A DNA stretch of 64,000 bases from JACXTP01 sp963827905. GTDB taxonomy: Archaea > Thermoplasmatota > Thermoplasmata > Methanomassiliicoccales > UBA472. Positions 10,288 through 19,943 of the stretch are shown here, one piece after another. Position 1 is the first letter of the stretch; every line of letters begins with the position of its first letter. Below the pieces are notes generated by a model. The model did not search any database. It worked only from the letters and a program-made list of their open reading frames with translations, and had not been told where the DNA came from. Location of the stretch: assembly GCA_963827905.1 (NCBI GenBank), contig CAWHCB010000010.1:1-64000 (forward strand), read 5' to 3'. The position numbers and the translations under genes were made by a program.

Positions 10288-10648
10288 ATGCTGCCCGAGA
10301 AGGTTATCTCCCAGGTAAGCACATGCCAGGACCTTGTCCAGTGCGCCTACAGCTTGAACGATTTCGAGGTCAAGGTATACAACATGCTGACGGAGACCGG
10401 TCCGCTGCGCGCGGACGAACTTGCCGATCAGATGGGACGGGACCGCAGCACCGTCTATCGCGCCCTGCAGAAGATGCTCACCTGTGGCATGGTGCACAGG
10501 GAGACGCAGGAGCATAGAGAGGGGTGGCTACTACCATGTCTATCGGGCCATAAGCAAGGACGAGCTCAAGGCCAAGCTGCAGAACTGCGTGGACGACTGG
10601 TACCACCGCATGCAATCGGTGCTCGAACATTTCGGAGAAGAGCATTGA
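10288..10648 (+). CDS. TrmB-like HTH regulator, divergent from the sulfur relay operon (one frame break)
   Basis: The first part (MLPEKVISQVSTCQDLVQCA, then LNDFEVKVYNMLTETGPLRA and ADQMGRDRSTVYRALQKM) is a winged-helix DNA-binding domain of the TrmB/MarR type. Past about 10512 the protein continues one frame over as IERGGYYHVYRAISKDELKA to LEHFGEEH. One extra G in CAGGAGC explains the shift. The merged protein has about 119 residues and cysteines near residues 13, 19 and 67 plus one near the C-terminus. Cysteine content, divergent placement and the palindrome in between make it the probable regulator of the sulfur genes, perhaps redox- or persulfide-responsive (inference). Confidence 0.7.
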
Positions 10649-10720
10649 TAGCGGCCAATAGACCATTTCAGGTGCCCCCGAAGAGGTCATATAGGCACCA
10701 GCGGATTCTGATGCGATAGC

Positions 10721-11650
10721 ATGGCCTTCAAGGGAATGGACATCGTCTCCATAAGGGATCTGAGCAAGGAGCAGATCGAGGAGATCCTAGATCTGTCGGA
10801 AAGGATGATCCCATATGCCAAAGGGGAGAGGTTCACCAAGGCCTTGGACGGCAGGATACTCTCCAATCTGTTCTTCGAGCCCTCCACCCGCACCAGGTTG
10901 TCCTTCGAGAGCGCGATGAACCGTCTTGGGGGGACGTCACTGGACATGGGGCTGCCCGCCATGACCTCCGTGACCAAGGGTGAGACCTTGGCCGACACCA
11001 TCCGCATGGTGGAATCCTATTGCGATGCGATAGTGCTTCGGCATCCGCATGAAGGGGCGGCACGTCTCGCTGCCCGGTTCTCGGAGAAGCCGGTGATCAA
11101 CGCCGGGGATGGCGCTGGCTCCCACCCGACCCAGACCCTGCTCGACATCTTCACCATCAAAAGGAACAAGGGCAGCATCGACGGCATCAAGGTGGCCATG
11201 GTCGGCGACCTGAAATACGGGCGCACCGTGCACTCCCTGGCGGAGGCGTTGACGATGTTCGGCGCGGAGATGACCTTCGTGGCGCCGTCCTCACTGCAGA
11301 TGCCCAAGGAGACGGTGAAACAGGTCGAGAAGCTCGGGGGAAAACCGAAGCTCAAGACCAAACTGGAAGAGGTCATCCCCGATGCCGATGTCCTGTATAT
11401 CACCAGGATCCAGAAGGAGCGCTTCCCCGACATCGCCGAGTATCAGAAGGTGGCCGGCACCTATCGCGTGGACATGTCCACCCTGAGGGAGGCGAAGACC
11501 GACATGATCATCATGCACCCGCTTCCCCGGGTGGACGAGATATCCCCCGAGGTGGACCAGACGCCCCATGCCAAGTACTTCGAGCAGGCCTTCAACGGCG
11601 TCCCGGTGCGGATGGCCCTGCTCATGCTCGTCCTGGGAGGCCAATTGTGA
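10721..11650 (+). CDS. pyrB: Aspartate carbamoyltransferase, catalytic chain
   Basis: This 309-residue protein has the hallmark carbamoyl-phosphate site FFEPSTRTRLSFE near residue 50, HPTQTLLD near 135 and the aspartate-side MHPLPRVDEI near 265. It catalyses carbamoyl phosphate plus aspartate to carbamoyl aspartate in pyrimidine synthesis. The length is normal and no residue of the active site appears missing. pyrI follows with a one-base overlap, so the two chains are co-translated. A TATA-like TCATATAGGC about 30 bases upstream suggests a short or absent leader. Confidence 0.97.
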   Translation: MAFKGMDIVSIRDLSKEQIEEILDLSERMIPYAKGERFTKALDGRILSNLFFEPSTRTRLSFESAMNRLGGTSLDMGLPAMTSVTKGETLADTIRMVESYCDAIVLRHPHEGAARLAARFSEKPVINAGDGAGSHPTQTLLDIFTIKRNKGSIDGIKVAMVGDLKYGRTVHSLAEALTMFGAEMTFVAPSSLQMPKETVKQVEKLGGKPKLKTKLEEVIPDADVLYITRIQKERFPDIAEYQKVAGTYRVDMSTLREAKTDMIIMHPLPRVDEISPEVDQTPHAKYFEQAFNGVPVRMALLMLVLGGQL

Positions 11651-12108
11651 TGAAGGAGTTCAAGGTCACACCGATCCGTAACGGCACGGTCATCGACCAC
11701 ATCGAGTGCGGTATGGCGTTGAAGGTGCTGCGCATCATCGGTCTGGACGGCGAGAACGTCCAGAGCCCGGTGAGCGTGCTCATGCACGTGCCCTCGAAGA
11801 AATCAGGATGGAAGGACGTGCTCAAGGTGGAGGACCGAGAGCTCGACCCCAAGGACGTGGACAAGATCGCGCTGATAGCGCCGAAGGCGACCATCAACAT
11901 CATCCGGGACTTCAACGTGGCGGAGAAGCACAATGTGCGGCTGGGCGACGTGGTCCGGGGCAAGGCTCGCTGCAGCAACCCCAACTGCATCACCAATCTG
12001 AAGGAGCCGGTGGAACCGGAGTTCAACGTCGAATCGAAGAACCCACCAGTGCTGCGCTGCATCTATTGCGACCGCATACTGGACAACATCGCGGACAACC
12101 TGATCTGA
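11650..12108 (+). CDS. pyrI: Aspartate carbamoyltransferase, regulatory chain
   Basis: A 152-residue protein with the N-terminal allosteric domain (FKVTPIRNGTVIDHIECGMA) that binds nucleotide effectors, and a C-terminal zinc domain with four cysteines (CSNPNCI and CIYCDR). It assembles with PyrB into the regulated holoenzyme. The chosen start is the ATG at 11650, which shares a base with the pyrB TGA. A GTG one codon earlier is possible. Confidence 0.95.
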   Translation: MKEFKVTPIRNGTVIDHIECGMALKVLRIIGLDGENVQSPVSVLMHVPSKKSGWKDVLKVEDRELDPKDVDKIALIAPKATINIIRDFNVAEKHNVRLGDVVRGKARCSNPNCITNLKEPVEPEFNVESKNPPVLRCIYCDRILDNIADNLI

Positions 12109-12110
12109 GC

Positions 12111-12510
12111 TCAACGCAGCCAGATCAGCTCTTCCTTGGTTTTGTTGACGACGTTCTGGATGCGCCTCAATATCTCATCGTCCTTGGCCTCCTTCTCGGT
12201 GGTCACCGCGACCATGAGACTGGAGCTGAGCTCCTGGACGAAGATCTTCTTGGTCTTATAGACGCCGATTATGTGGTCCAGCTTGTCCTTCTTGGTGTCA
12301 GAACGGCAGGACTCGGCCGAGGTGAAGATGACGGACACCATCGCTGAGAACATCTCCGGCTTTGGAGGGCAGCTTGGACGGCTCGCCAGTGATTATCAGT
12401 CCGCTCTTGGACACCACCGATACGCTCTCCACCATGGGTTGGTTCTGGAACTCCGCCTTGATGATGTCGTCGAGCACGCTCTCCACTGGTTTGGCCGATT
12501 GCAATCCCAT
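12111..12510 (-). CDS. Roadblock/LC7-domain protein (one frame break)
   Basis: Two overlapping minus-strand pieces join near 12360: MGLQSAKPVESVLDDIIKAE with VVSKSGLIITGEPS, then EMFSAMVSVIFTSAESCRSD, HIIGVYKTKKIFVQELSSSL and VVNKTKEELIWLR. The result, about 132 residues, follows the roadblock/LC7 pattern (a self-versus-signal strand pair SVVSKSGLII, central helix, then KKIFVQELSSSLMVAV). In archaea and bacteria such proteins often act with small GTPases or membrane receptors. No GTPase lies beside it. A receptor-like protein with a related-looking cytosolic domain is about 2 kb away (14361-19076). Confidence 0.75.
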
Positions 12511-12655
12511 TCCTCCCTTCGCCCAGAGGCGTTGGATGTTGTGCCTTAATCCCCATAACCCGGTTATATCATTTTCCCCAGCTTATGCGGTCGGTGAAAA
12601 TGACGGACGCCCCTCTTTTCAAATAATCACAGGTGGTTCATGGCACCGTGGTCAT

Positions 12656-13210
12656 ATGGCGGTCATAGTCATCGCTGGCATGCCTGGAGCGGGTAAGGAG
12701 GAGTTCGTCCAGGTGGCTTTGGCGAAGGGGTATGAAGTGGTCAGGATGGGGGACGTGGTCCGGGAGGAGGCGAACCGAACCGGAGTGGCCAGGAACGACA
12801 AGGGCGTGGGCGGTTTCGCCAATGAGGAAAGGATACGCCACGGCTACGACATCTGGGCCAAGAGGGCGGTCCTTCATGTCAAGAGCGATCGGACGGTGAT
12901 CGATGGGAGCCGGGGCCTGATGGAATTGGAGGTCTTCAAACGAGAGCTGCCGGGACAGACCATCTTGCTGGCGATACATTCTAGCCCGGAGGTCCGTTTC
13001 GAACGTTTGAGGGCGAGGGCCCGCTTCGATGCGCCGAAGGACTGGCGGGAGTTCCATGAGAGGGACGAGCGGGAGCTGGGCTGGGGGTTGGGGTCTTTGA
13101 TCGCCATGGCCGATCACCTCATCGTCAACGAAGGGACATTGGAAGACTTCAAATCAAGATGCTCGCAATGCCTATCCTCGTTAGAGGGCCATGAGGTTCA
13201 AGGTTGTTAG
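12656..13210 (+). CDS. UPF0200-type nucleoside/nucleotide kinase-like P-loop protein
   Basis: It begins MAVIVIAGMPGAGKEEFVQV, a P-loop in which Glu follows the Lys in place of the usual Ser/Thr, then VVRMGDVVREEANRTG. The order GMPGxGK then MGDVxREE is typical of the archaeal UPF0200 group, related to dephospho-CoA and adenylate kinases. A later VIDGSRGLMELEVFKRELPG and an Arg-rich lid (FERLRARARFDAP) follow. The substrate is unknown. The ATG at 12656 gives a start flush with the P-loop, as in homologs. The end overlaps the next gene by 20 bases. Confidence 0.8.
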   Translation: MAVIVIAGMPGAGKEEFVQVALAKGYEVVRMGDVVREEANRTGVARNDKGVGGFANEERIRHGYDIWAKRAVLHVKSDRTVIDGSRGLMELEVFKRELPGQTILLAIHSSPEVRFERLRARARFDAPKDWREFHERDERELGWGLGSLIAMADHLIVNEGTLEDFKSRCSQCLSSLEGHEVQGC

Positions 13211-13469
13211 GATCTGCAACTCCGAGGCCAACACCTGCATCCCACTGGAGCCGGTGCGCTTCGACCTGGATAGGACGGCGGAGAAGCTGAGGGAGCTGGG
13301 CTATTCGGTGGAGAACAAGGGTCTGATGGTGGTCGCATCGAAGGACGGGGTGGAGTACACCGTCTACCGGACCGGGAAGTTGCTCATCCATCCCATGGAG
13401 AAGGATCTGGCAAAGGGGGCGGCGGACGACTTCTACCCTCTTTGCGTGGAATCGGCAGGGACGGAATGA
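13191..13469 (+). CDS. Small conserved-type hypothetical protein, tandem paralog 1
   Basis: A 92-residue protein (MRFKVVRICNSEANTCIPLE, LGYSVENKGLMVVASKDGVE, YTVYRTGKLLIHPMEKDLAK). It is clearly paralogous to the next gene. The shared pattern is RxC...EA...IP, then LxxxGYxVExKxxMVVA, then EhTlYxxGRLhhxPMxxxxxAKxxADxFY. The alternation of beta-strand-like segments with YTVYRTGKLLI and a terminal helix recalls small strand-helix domains such as half of a TBP fold, but that is only an impression. Function unknown. It starts inside the preceding kinase-like gene, so they are probably co-transcribed. Confidence 0.75.
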   Translation: MRFKVVRICNSEANTCIPLEPVRFDLDRTAEKLRELGYSVENKGLMVVASKDGVEYTVYRTGKLLIHPMEKDLAKGAADDFYPLCVESAGTE

Positions 13470-13496
13470 GCTTATCGGAACTAGGGAGAGGGCGCC

Positions 13497-13775
13497 ATGA
13501 ACTATAGGCTGATCAGGGTCTGCAAGGGCGAGGCCATGTCGGCCATCCCCCAAACGGTGGTGCGCTATGACCTGAAGGCGTCCGCGGCGGCACTGGCCCA
13601 GGATGGTTATGAGGTCGAGGACAAAGAGGTCATGATCGTGGCGCGGCGTTCCGGGATTGAGATCACGCTTTACATCAACGGGCGCCTCATGATGGCGCCA
13701 ATGGACGATAAGGAGAGCGCGAAGCGATCGGCCGATTCGTTCTACAGCCTGTTGATCGAAGCTAAGGAAGAATGA
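13497..13775 (+). CDS. Small conserved-type hypothetical protein, tandem paralog 2
   Basis: A 92-residue protein (MNYRLIRVCKGEAMSAIPQT, YEVEDKEVMIVARRSGIEIT, LYINGRLMMAPMDDKESAKR) of the same length and pattern as the gene 27 bases upstream. GGGAGAGGGC immediately before the ATG is a good ribosome binding site. The duplication is old, as only about a third of positions match by eye. Function unknown. The pair follows a kinase-like protein in an apparent operon. Confidence 0.75.
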   Translation: MNYRLIRVCKGEAMSAIPQTVVRYDLKASAAALAQDGYEVEDKEVMIVARRSGIEITLYINGRLMMAPMDDKESAKRSADSFYSLLIEAKEE

Positions 13776-13781
13776 GCAAGG

Positions 13782-14141
13782 TCATCTGGTGGCGCATTCC
13801 ACGGCGTTGCCGGCATCGGTGTCGAACTTAAGGTCGAACGAGCTCTTGGCGCCGTCCTTGTACTCGGCGGTCATGGATATGTGTGCTTCGTTCAGGGTCA
13901 TCTGGATCCTTTCGATGTTGGATGTGTAGAGCCTCTTCCTGGCGGCGGTATCGACGCTCTTGATGAGGCCCAGCTCCTCAAGCTCCCGTATGCGACGGTA
14001 GGCCTTGACCTGGGGGATTTTCAGATCTCCACAAATGTCCTTGACGCACCTGGGGTTATGATAGGTGTAGGCGAGGATCTTGCACGAGTCCTCGTCGAGG
14101 GCTAGCTGTGCCAGTTCGAAACTAGCCGATTTTCTCTCCAT
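13782..14141 (-). CDS. Winged-helix (ArsR-like) transcription regulator
   Basis: About 119 residues: MERKSASFELAQLALDEDSC, then KILAYTYHNPRCVKDICGDL, KIPQVKAYRRIRELEELGLI and KSVDTAARKRLYTSNIERIQ. This is a helix-turn-helix with wing, followed by a short strand-rich C-terminal region (ISMTAEYKDGAKSSFDLKFD). The start is placed at the ATG at 14141 because a minus-strand TTTAATACC at 14166-14174 predicts transcription from about 14143, making the message leaderless. An upstream in-frame ATG at 14222 would lie before that promoter. It may control its own region or the divergent surface protein at 14361. Confidence 0.7.
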   Translation of the reverse strand: MERKSASFELAQLALDEDSCKILAYTYHNPRCVKDICGDLKIPQVKAYRRIRELEELGLIKSVDTAARKRLYTSNIERIQMTLNEAHISMTAEYKDGAKSSFDLKFDTDAGNAVECATR

Positions 14142-14317
14142 GATGAAGAAGACTTCCTCGAGGGTATTAAAGCGTTTTTTCCTAGTTCTCAACCCGTCGC
14201 AGTCACAGCCATATGTTATCAAAATAAATAATAATGATTTAATATTAAAATAATATTATATTATAATGTCCATATGTAATTTTCTTGATTAATATTACAA
14301 CAAATACTATTGTTCTT

Positions 14318-14334
14318 CTCCAATAAATATATAA
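14318..14334 (+). promoter_or_regulatory. TATA box for the FG-GAP/PKD membrane protein
   Basis: CAATAAATATATAATGG is a strong archaeal TATA element. Initiation about 25 bases downstream would fall just before the ATG at 14361, so the message is short-leadered or leaderless. This supports a start at 14361 or 14367 rather than the upstream in-frame codon at 14310. Confidence 0.55.
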
Positions 14335-14360
14335 TGGTAAAGGATACTAGAGAGAACGTT

Positions 14361-17300
14361 ATGGTGATGGGCAAAAAGAGAACGAGCCTTATCGCCGTTA
14401 TGGCCCTGGCTCTCACCGTGTCGATGCTGGCGACGGCCCTCCTCTCGATGGCCGCGGCCAATGCGCCCGTAACTGTCCACGGCAAGGAACTCTCCTATGA
14501 TGCTGGGTTCCGAACCACTGGCGTCGATCTGTATGATAACTTCTCCAGATCATTCCCCGTCCCGGCGACGACCAAGCAGATGGCCACAGGCGACCTGAAC
14601 AACGACGGAAGAACGGATGTCGCTGTCATCTATGAGAATAAGGTCGGAATATATTATCAGAAGGATGATGGAAGCTTTGAGACCATCCCTGAAGCTGATC
14701 ATCCCCTCTGGTCAGAACATTACCTGCATGGCATTGGGTGATATGGACGGTTTGGGCAGGTTGGATGTGGTCGTTTGTTTCGAAGCCTCTCCGATAGGAT
14801 ATCTTCAGATCTTCTCCCAGGAACAGAACTTCACCAAATTGATAGACCCAGAACAGACCAAATTCATTCCAAACTCAGTTGGTGTGGACGATTTCGATCT
14901 GGATGGTAAGAACGATGTCGTGGTGGTATCCTCCAGCTCAACCGTCAGTTACTTCAGCGTCTACCGTAACGACCTCAGTTTTCTTAGTGTTCTAATGGAC
15001 ACATTTCACGATTACCAGGGTATGGAAGAAGGCCTCGCTCTCATGCATCGACGATTTCGACCAGAGTGCAGGACCAGACGTGGCCATCGGGGACCCATCA
15101 ACCGGGAACGTTTCCGTTTGGTTCAACAATAACACCGATTACGATGGGTACAGTCCTGGATAATTGGGACGAGGGAGGCCGGATCCAACTAGATATGCCG
15201 GTCAGCCTATCTTCAGCCCAGGTGGTATCGGGGAATCCTACCATACTGGTGGGTGAGAATGGCCCCTCCTCCTCGAAAGTAAGGATGTGGCAGTACAACC
15301 CTGCCTCAGGCGAGCTTTGTGGAGGTTAAGAAGATTGACTCGCCGACCGGGATCGGGGGGGCGATCGGTATTGACCTGGACCATTCAGGTGGGGTCGATA
15401 TCGCCACCTTCTCTAAGACCGGCAACAATGTATCCTATTATTACACCCCGACAGGTGCGTTCAAGGGACCGAATGGGACCTTCCCTAGCCTTGGCATCCC
15501 CTTACAATTGATGCCCATCGATCTGAACCAGGACGGATGGGAGGACCTGATGGTGCTATCGAGTCTCGAGCGGGACCGCGGGGGCGATCACCGTTTACTA
15601 TTCGGTACAGGGAAGATTGTCGAACGCCAATGAGAATGTCTTCGCCCCAGACGGCATGGACTCGTTGTTCGTTGGTAACTTCGACCGAACTGGACAGAAT
15701 GATTGGTTACCTGAACCAAACCGAGAACTTCCTTAGATTCTATCATGATGGGACCTGGACGGGGATCGGTGTCAGCACTGGTTGTAGGAGCGCTTATTCG
15801 GTCTCGCTCTATGACCCGGATTTACCAAGATCTGGTGGTCTTGGACCCGATCACCGAGAGCGTTCTGGTGTATGCCAATTCACCGGATTTCCTAAGCCAG
15901 ACAGCACCCACGGTCGTCCTGAGCCCCTCGTTGGAAAATCCCCGTTCCATCGCCGTCGCGGACATGGACGCATCTGGAACCCAGGACCTGATCGTCGGTA
16001 TGGAAGGCGGTTTCGTGATTTTCTTCAACTCGGGAACGTTCCCTGGGTTCTCTACCAACAACAATATGACGGTGGATCTGGCGGGGTCTGAGGCCATGCA
16101 GATCGTCACAGGCGACTTCGACGTGGGCATGGAGACCGGCCCGGGGACGATCGATGTGGCCTTGGTGAACGCCACCACGAACCAATTGGAGATCTACTTC
16201 CAGGGTGATGGTGGAACAGGTTTCGCATCGAGCCGCTCCTATTCCATCCCCCTGATCAGCCCGGTGAGATGGGCCGATGCCGGGGACATCGACCATGACG
16301 GGATGTGCGACATCCTGGTCGGGACCGCGGACGGGAACCTCATCGTATTCTATCAGAACGAAGGGGTCGGATTCTCCGATTCCAACAAGATCGTGTACGC
16401 TTGCCCTGACGGACTCAGCAAGGCAGACCTCGGGGACCTGGACGATGATGGGGAGCTGGAGGTCCTGGTGGCTGGATTTGATGTCGGTACCTTGAGGATG
16501 CTCGACCTTGATGGTTTTGTCTTCGAGACCATAACGGTCCAGAACGGTGGAGCGGGGCATTACCTCCCTCTGATCGAGGATGTCAATGACGATGAACGGA
16601 AGGACATGGTCCTCGGCTCGTCGGGGTCGGTTTCCATATCGATCTACACCCAGAACGACCTTTTCCCAGTGGCCGACTTCTACCCGGTGGCCACCTCCAC
16701 CGAGGGCAGCTTGGTTCAACTGGACGCGGGCCTTTCCTCCGATTCGGTATCGGACATATCTTCCCTTTCGTACCATTGGAGCGTGCGGTACAACGGGAGA
16801 TCGGCCCCTGGGAGGTTCCTGGCCTCCGGGAGAGGAGGCCAACTGTTCTTTCGCCGATAGCGGGACCCATGACCTCTCACTGAAGGTGACGGACCGCGGT
16901 GGCCTCAGCGCTTACAAGAACGGGACGGTGACCGTCGCTCGACGCTTCGCCCACAGCCATTGTTCAGTGCGTCCAGCCATCAGCATCGTAGAGGGCATGT
17001 CGATCTCATTCGTGGACCTATCGAGCAGCCCGGCCGATGATCTCACCGAACTTCATCTGGGACTTCGGGGATGGGACAGTGGAAAGCTATCCGACGAGCA
17101 CCGATCCGACTCCACTAGGTACGTTTCCAATGGAACGTACATCGGTTAGGCTCACGGTCATCGATGAGGACGGCTCGAACGATTCCTATGATATGTCGGT
17201 CCAGGTGTCCGATGGGTCGCCCTGGGCAGAGTTCGTTTCCAGCACCGGATCGGTGATGGAGAACGGCACTGTCTGGTTCAACAGCACCTCCACTTCACCC

Positions 17301-19076
17301 AGCGATGACTTGGCATTGCAGCAATGGAGCGTCAATGGGCTGGTGATCGGCTCTGGTCCGAGCGTGAACTATCGGTTCCTTGCCAATGGCTCTTACGATG
17401 TTAACCTGACGGTGACCGACTCTGATGGCAGCAGGTCCTATGCCAATCAGACGATCGCGGTCACGGACCAAGTTCCGCTGGTCGACTTCGATTATTCCCG
17501 AGCGAGCGACGACGAGGGCATCACCATCACCTTCCATGACCTGAGCACCTCCTATGATCCAATAACCAAGCGGTTCTGGGACATGGGGGACGGCACGGTC
17601 CTGACCGGGGCGACAGTGCACTATACCTACGTTCAAGAGGGCGAATATATCGTCAGGTTGAGCGTTCTGGACTCAGATGGCAGCAATGTGTCCAAGTCCA
17701 TCACGGTGAGCGTCCAGGACACGGACCCAGAGGTGGGATCGATATATACTGGAGGCAGCGGCGGCACCAGCTTCGCCAAGCATACCAACGTCACGTTCAC
17801 CGTGGAGGCGGTCCAGGGCTTCGACCCGCTCTCCTACCGCTGGCTGATAACCACCAGTGCTGGCACCATCTTCGAACAGACCACCAGCGTGCCAAGTTTC
17901 TATTATCGCTTCGATGAGGGTGGTTCCTACACCGTGAGGGTGTTCGTCAACGATACGGACGATAGCGTGGAAAGGAACATCCAGATCGATATCATTGACT
18001 CACCGCCGGTGGCGATATTCACCTACGAGGTCTCGACCACCGAGGGCATGGTCTATTTCTCTGCCAACCAAAGCTACGACCCGGATGGGGACACTCCGAA
18101 CCTGCAGTATCGGTGGGCCTTTGGGGATGGCAGCAGTTGGACGGACTGGAACTCCACCTACCGGACGATCTATCACCAGTATTTCGACGAGGGCGTCTTC
18201 AATGTGTTCCTGCAGGTGAGCGACGGCAGCAACGCCGCGGTGCAGAACAGCACCACGGTCATATTGGACCGGACCCCGCCTGAGATCACGTTCCTCGATC
18301 GGCCCACCTCCTCGAACGTGGGCGAGGCCGTCGAGATCGCGGTCAGCGTCAGCGACGCCACCCCGTTGAAGAAGGTCGTGCTCCTCTATACCTTGGACCA
18401 GGTGAACTGGATCGAGGTCCCCATGGCCCTGACCGGGCCGGGCAACTATACTGGCCAGATACCGGCCCAGGACGAAGATGTCGAGATCTACTACTCGGTC
18501 ATGGCGGTCGACAGCAACGGATACAACCAGACCACGGTGCCCGTGCAACTTTTGGTGGAGCAGGACCTCACCATGACCTATCTCGTCATCGCATTGCTTG
18601 CCATCATCGGCGTGCTCTCGATGATCGTCATCTACCTATGGCGCACCAGACCGGTGGTTGACGAGGTTTTCCTCATCTATCACGATGGGAACCTTATCGC
18701 CCATCAGGCTCGCCGCCTGAAGCCAGGCATGGACGACCAGATCATGAGCAGCATGTTGGTGGCGATCCAAGGCTTCGTCACTGACTCGTTCAAGGACGAG
18801 AGCGTAACTGGCCTCAAGCGCATGGACTTCGGCGAAAAGAAGCTCATGATCGAGAAGCGGGAGTTCTATTATCTGGCGGTCGTGCTGGTGGGGTCGAGGA
18901 CGGGCAATGTCCCGGCCAAGCTGGAGAGGATAATGGACAACATAGATGAGAACTACGGCATCGAGCTCATCGCCTGGGATGGGGACCTGGAAAAGATGCG
19001 GGGCATAAAGGACGAGACCCGGCCCCTCTTCGAGCGCGTGGGCTTCTTCGAGAAGCGGAACAACGACAAAGAGTGA
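14361..19076 (+). CDS. FG-GAP/PKD-repeat membrane receptor-like protein with cytosolic domain (several frame breaks)
   Basis: The N-terminus (MVMGKKRTSLIAVMALALTV) is a signal peptide. Then come FG-GAP/VCBS-like repeats with calcium-type motifs (DLNNDGRTDVA, DFDLDGKNDV, DIDHDGMCDI), which form beta-propellers. At least four PKD domains follow (FIWDFGDGTVESY, RFWDMGDGTVL, YRWAFGDGSSW). One transmembrane helix lies about 180 residues from the end (MTYLVIALLAIIGVLSMIVI). The cytosolic tail begins VDEVFLIYHDGNLIAHQARR and alternates strands and helices in a longin/roadblock-like way. Eight or nine frame changes between about 14.7 and 17.0 kb break the gene, while 17037-19076 is clean. An extracellular ligand-binding or adhesive part coupled to an inner signalling domain is the inferred design. 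Confidence 0.8.
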
Positions 19077-19145
19077 TGTCCGAATCCGGCTATGGTCGAT
19101 GCTCCGACCATCGCCTTTATTAGCCTTTGATGGTTCGCATCGGCA

Positions 19146-19880
19146 ATGTCGACGGCTTGGGAGCTGTTGCTGGTCCTTACCCTCTGCGGGGTCCTCAGCA
19201 TCATCTCGTACCGGTTCGGGCTCCTTGATGCCAGCGGCAGCATCGCCTCGTTCGGAATGGGTGTGATCATCGGCGTCTTCGGCTCCTTGAGCTGGCTGGT
19301 GATGCTGATCGCTTTCGCCCTGGCCGGTTTCCTTGTCACAAGATATCGCTTCGAGCAGAAGAGGGCCCGAGGCCTTCAGGAAGGGACCAAGGGGGAGAGG
19401 AACTACCGCAATGTGGTCGCGAACGGTCTGGTGCCTGCCGCCATTGCGGTCGGCTCGTACGTCCTGGGCTATCAGGACGAACCGCTGGCCGGACTGGTCT
19501 ACCTCTGCGCCATCGCCGAGGCGGCCTCGGACACCATCGCCAGCGAGCTGGGGGTGCTCAGTCCGAGGGTGAGGTTGATAACGACGTTGAGACCGGTGCC
19601 GCCGGGCACGAACGGAGGTGTGTCCGCCTATGGTACCGCCTGGGCCTTCCTGGGGGCACTCTTGGCATCGCTGCTCGGGTGGGCCATCCTCTTCCCTTTC
19701 CAATGGCCCGACATCACATTGGCGGTGCCGGTCCTCACCGGGTTCTTGGGATGCAACGTGGACAGTCTGATAGGCGCCACCTGGGAGACGGGAAGGGAGG
19801 ATGTCCAAGCTCGGCAATAACATGGTCTCCATGGCGGTGGCAGCCGGACTTGGGCTCGTTCTCCTATACGCTCTGCTGTA
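19146..19880 (+). CDS. DUF92 family integral membrane protein (C-terminal frame break)
   Basis: Several hydrophobic helices start at the N-terminus (LLLVLTLCGVLSIISYRFGL, WLVMLIAFALAGFLVTRYRF), followed by EGTKGERNYRNVVANGLVPA and the family-typical ASDTIASELGVLSPRVRLIT and VPPGTNGGVSAYGT. The open frame stops at 19820, but shifting near 19795 continues as MSKLGNNMVSMAVAAGLGLV to 19880, which matches the final helix DUF92 proteins normally have. The family is linked with prenol/lipid metabolism (some members have phytyl-phosphate kinase activity). The archaeal role is unclear. A TATA-like CCTTTATTAG at 19113-19122 predicts a leaderless message. Confidence 0.85.
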
Positions 19881-19907
19881 GGGGAAAAAACCCCTCGTCA
19901 GAAATGA

Positions 19908-19917
19908 TTAAATATAT
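19908..19917 (+). promoter_or_regulatory. TATA box of the 5S rRNA gene
   Basis: TTAAATATAT lies 27 to 36 bases before the mature 5' end of the 5S rRNA at about 19944, the standard archaeal spacing. Confidence 0.7.
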
Positions 19918-19943
19918 GTGTTCACTTCGGTGATTCTAAGAAT

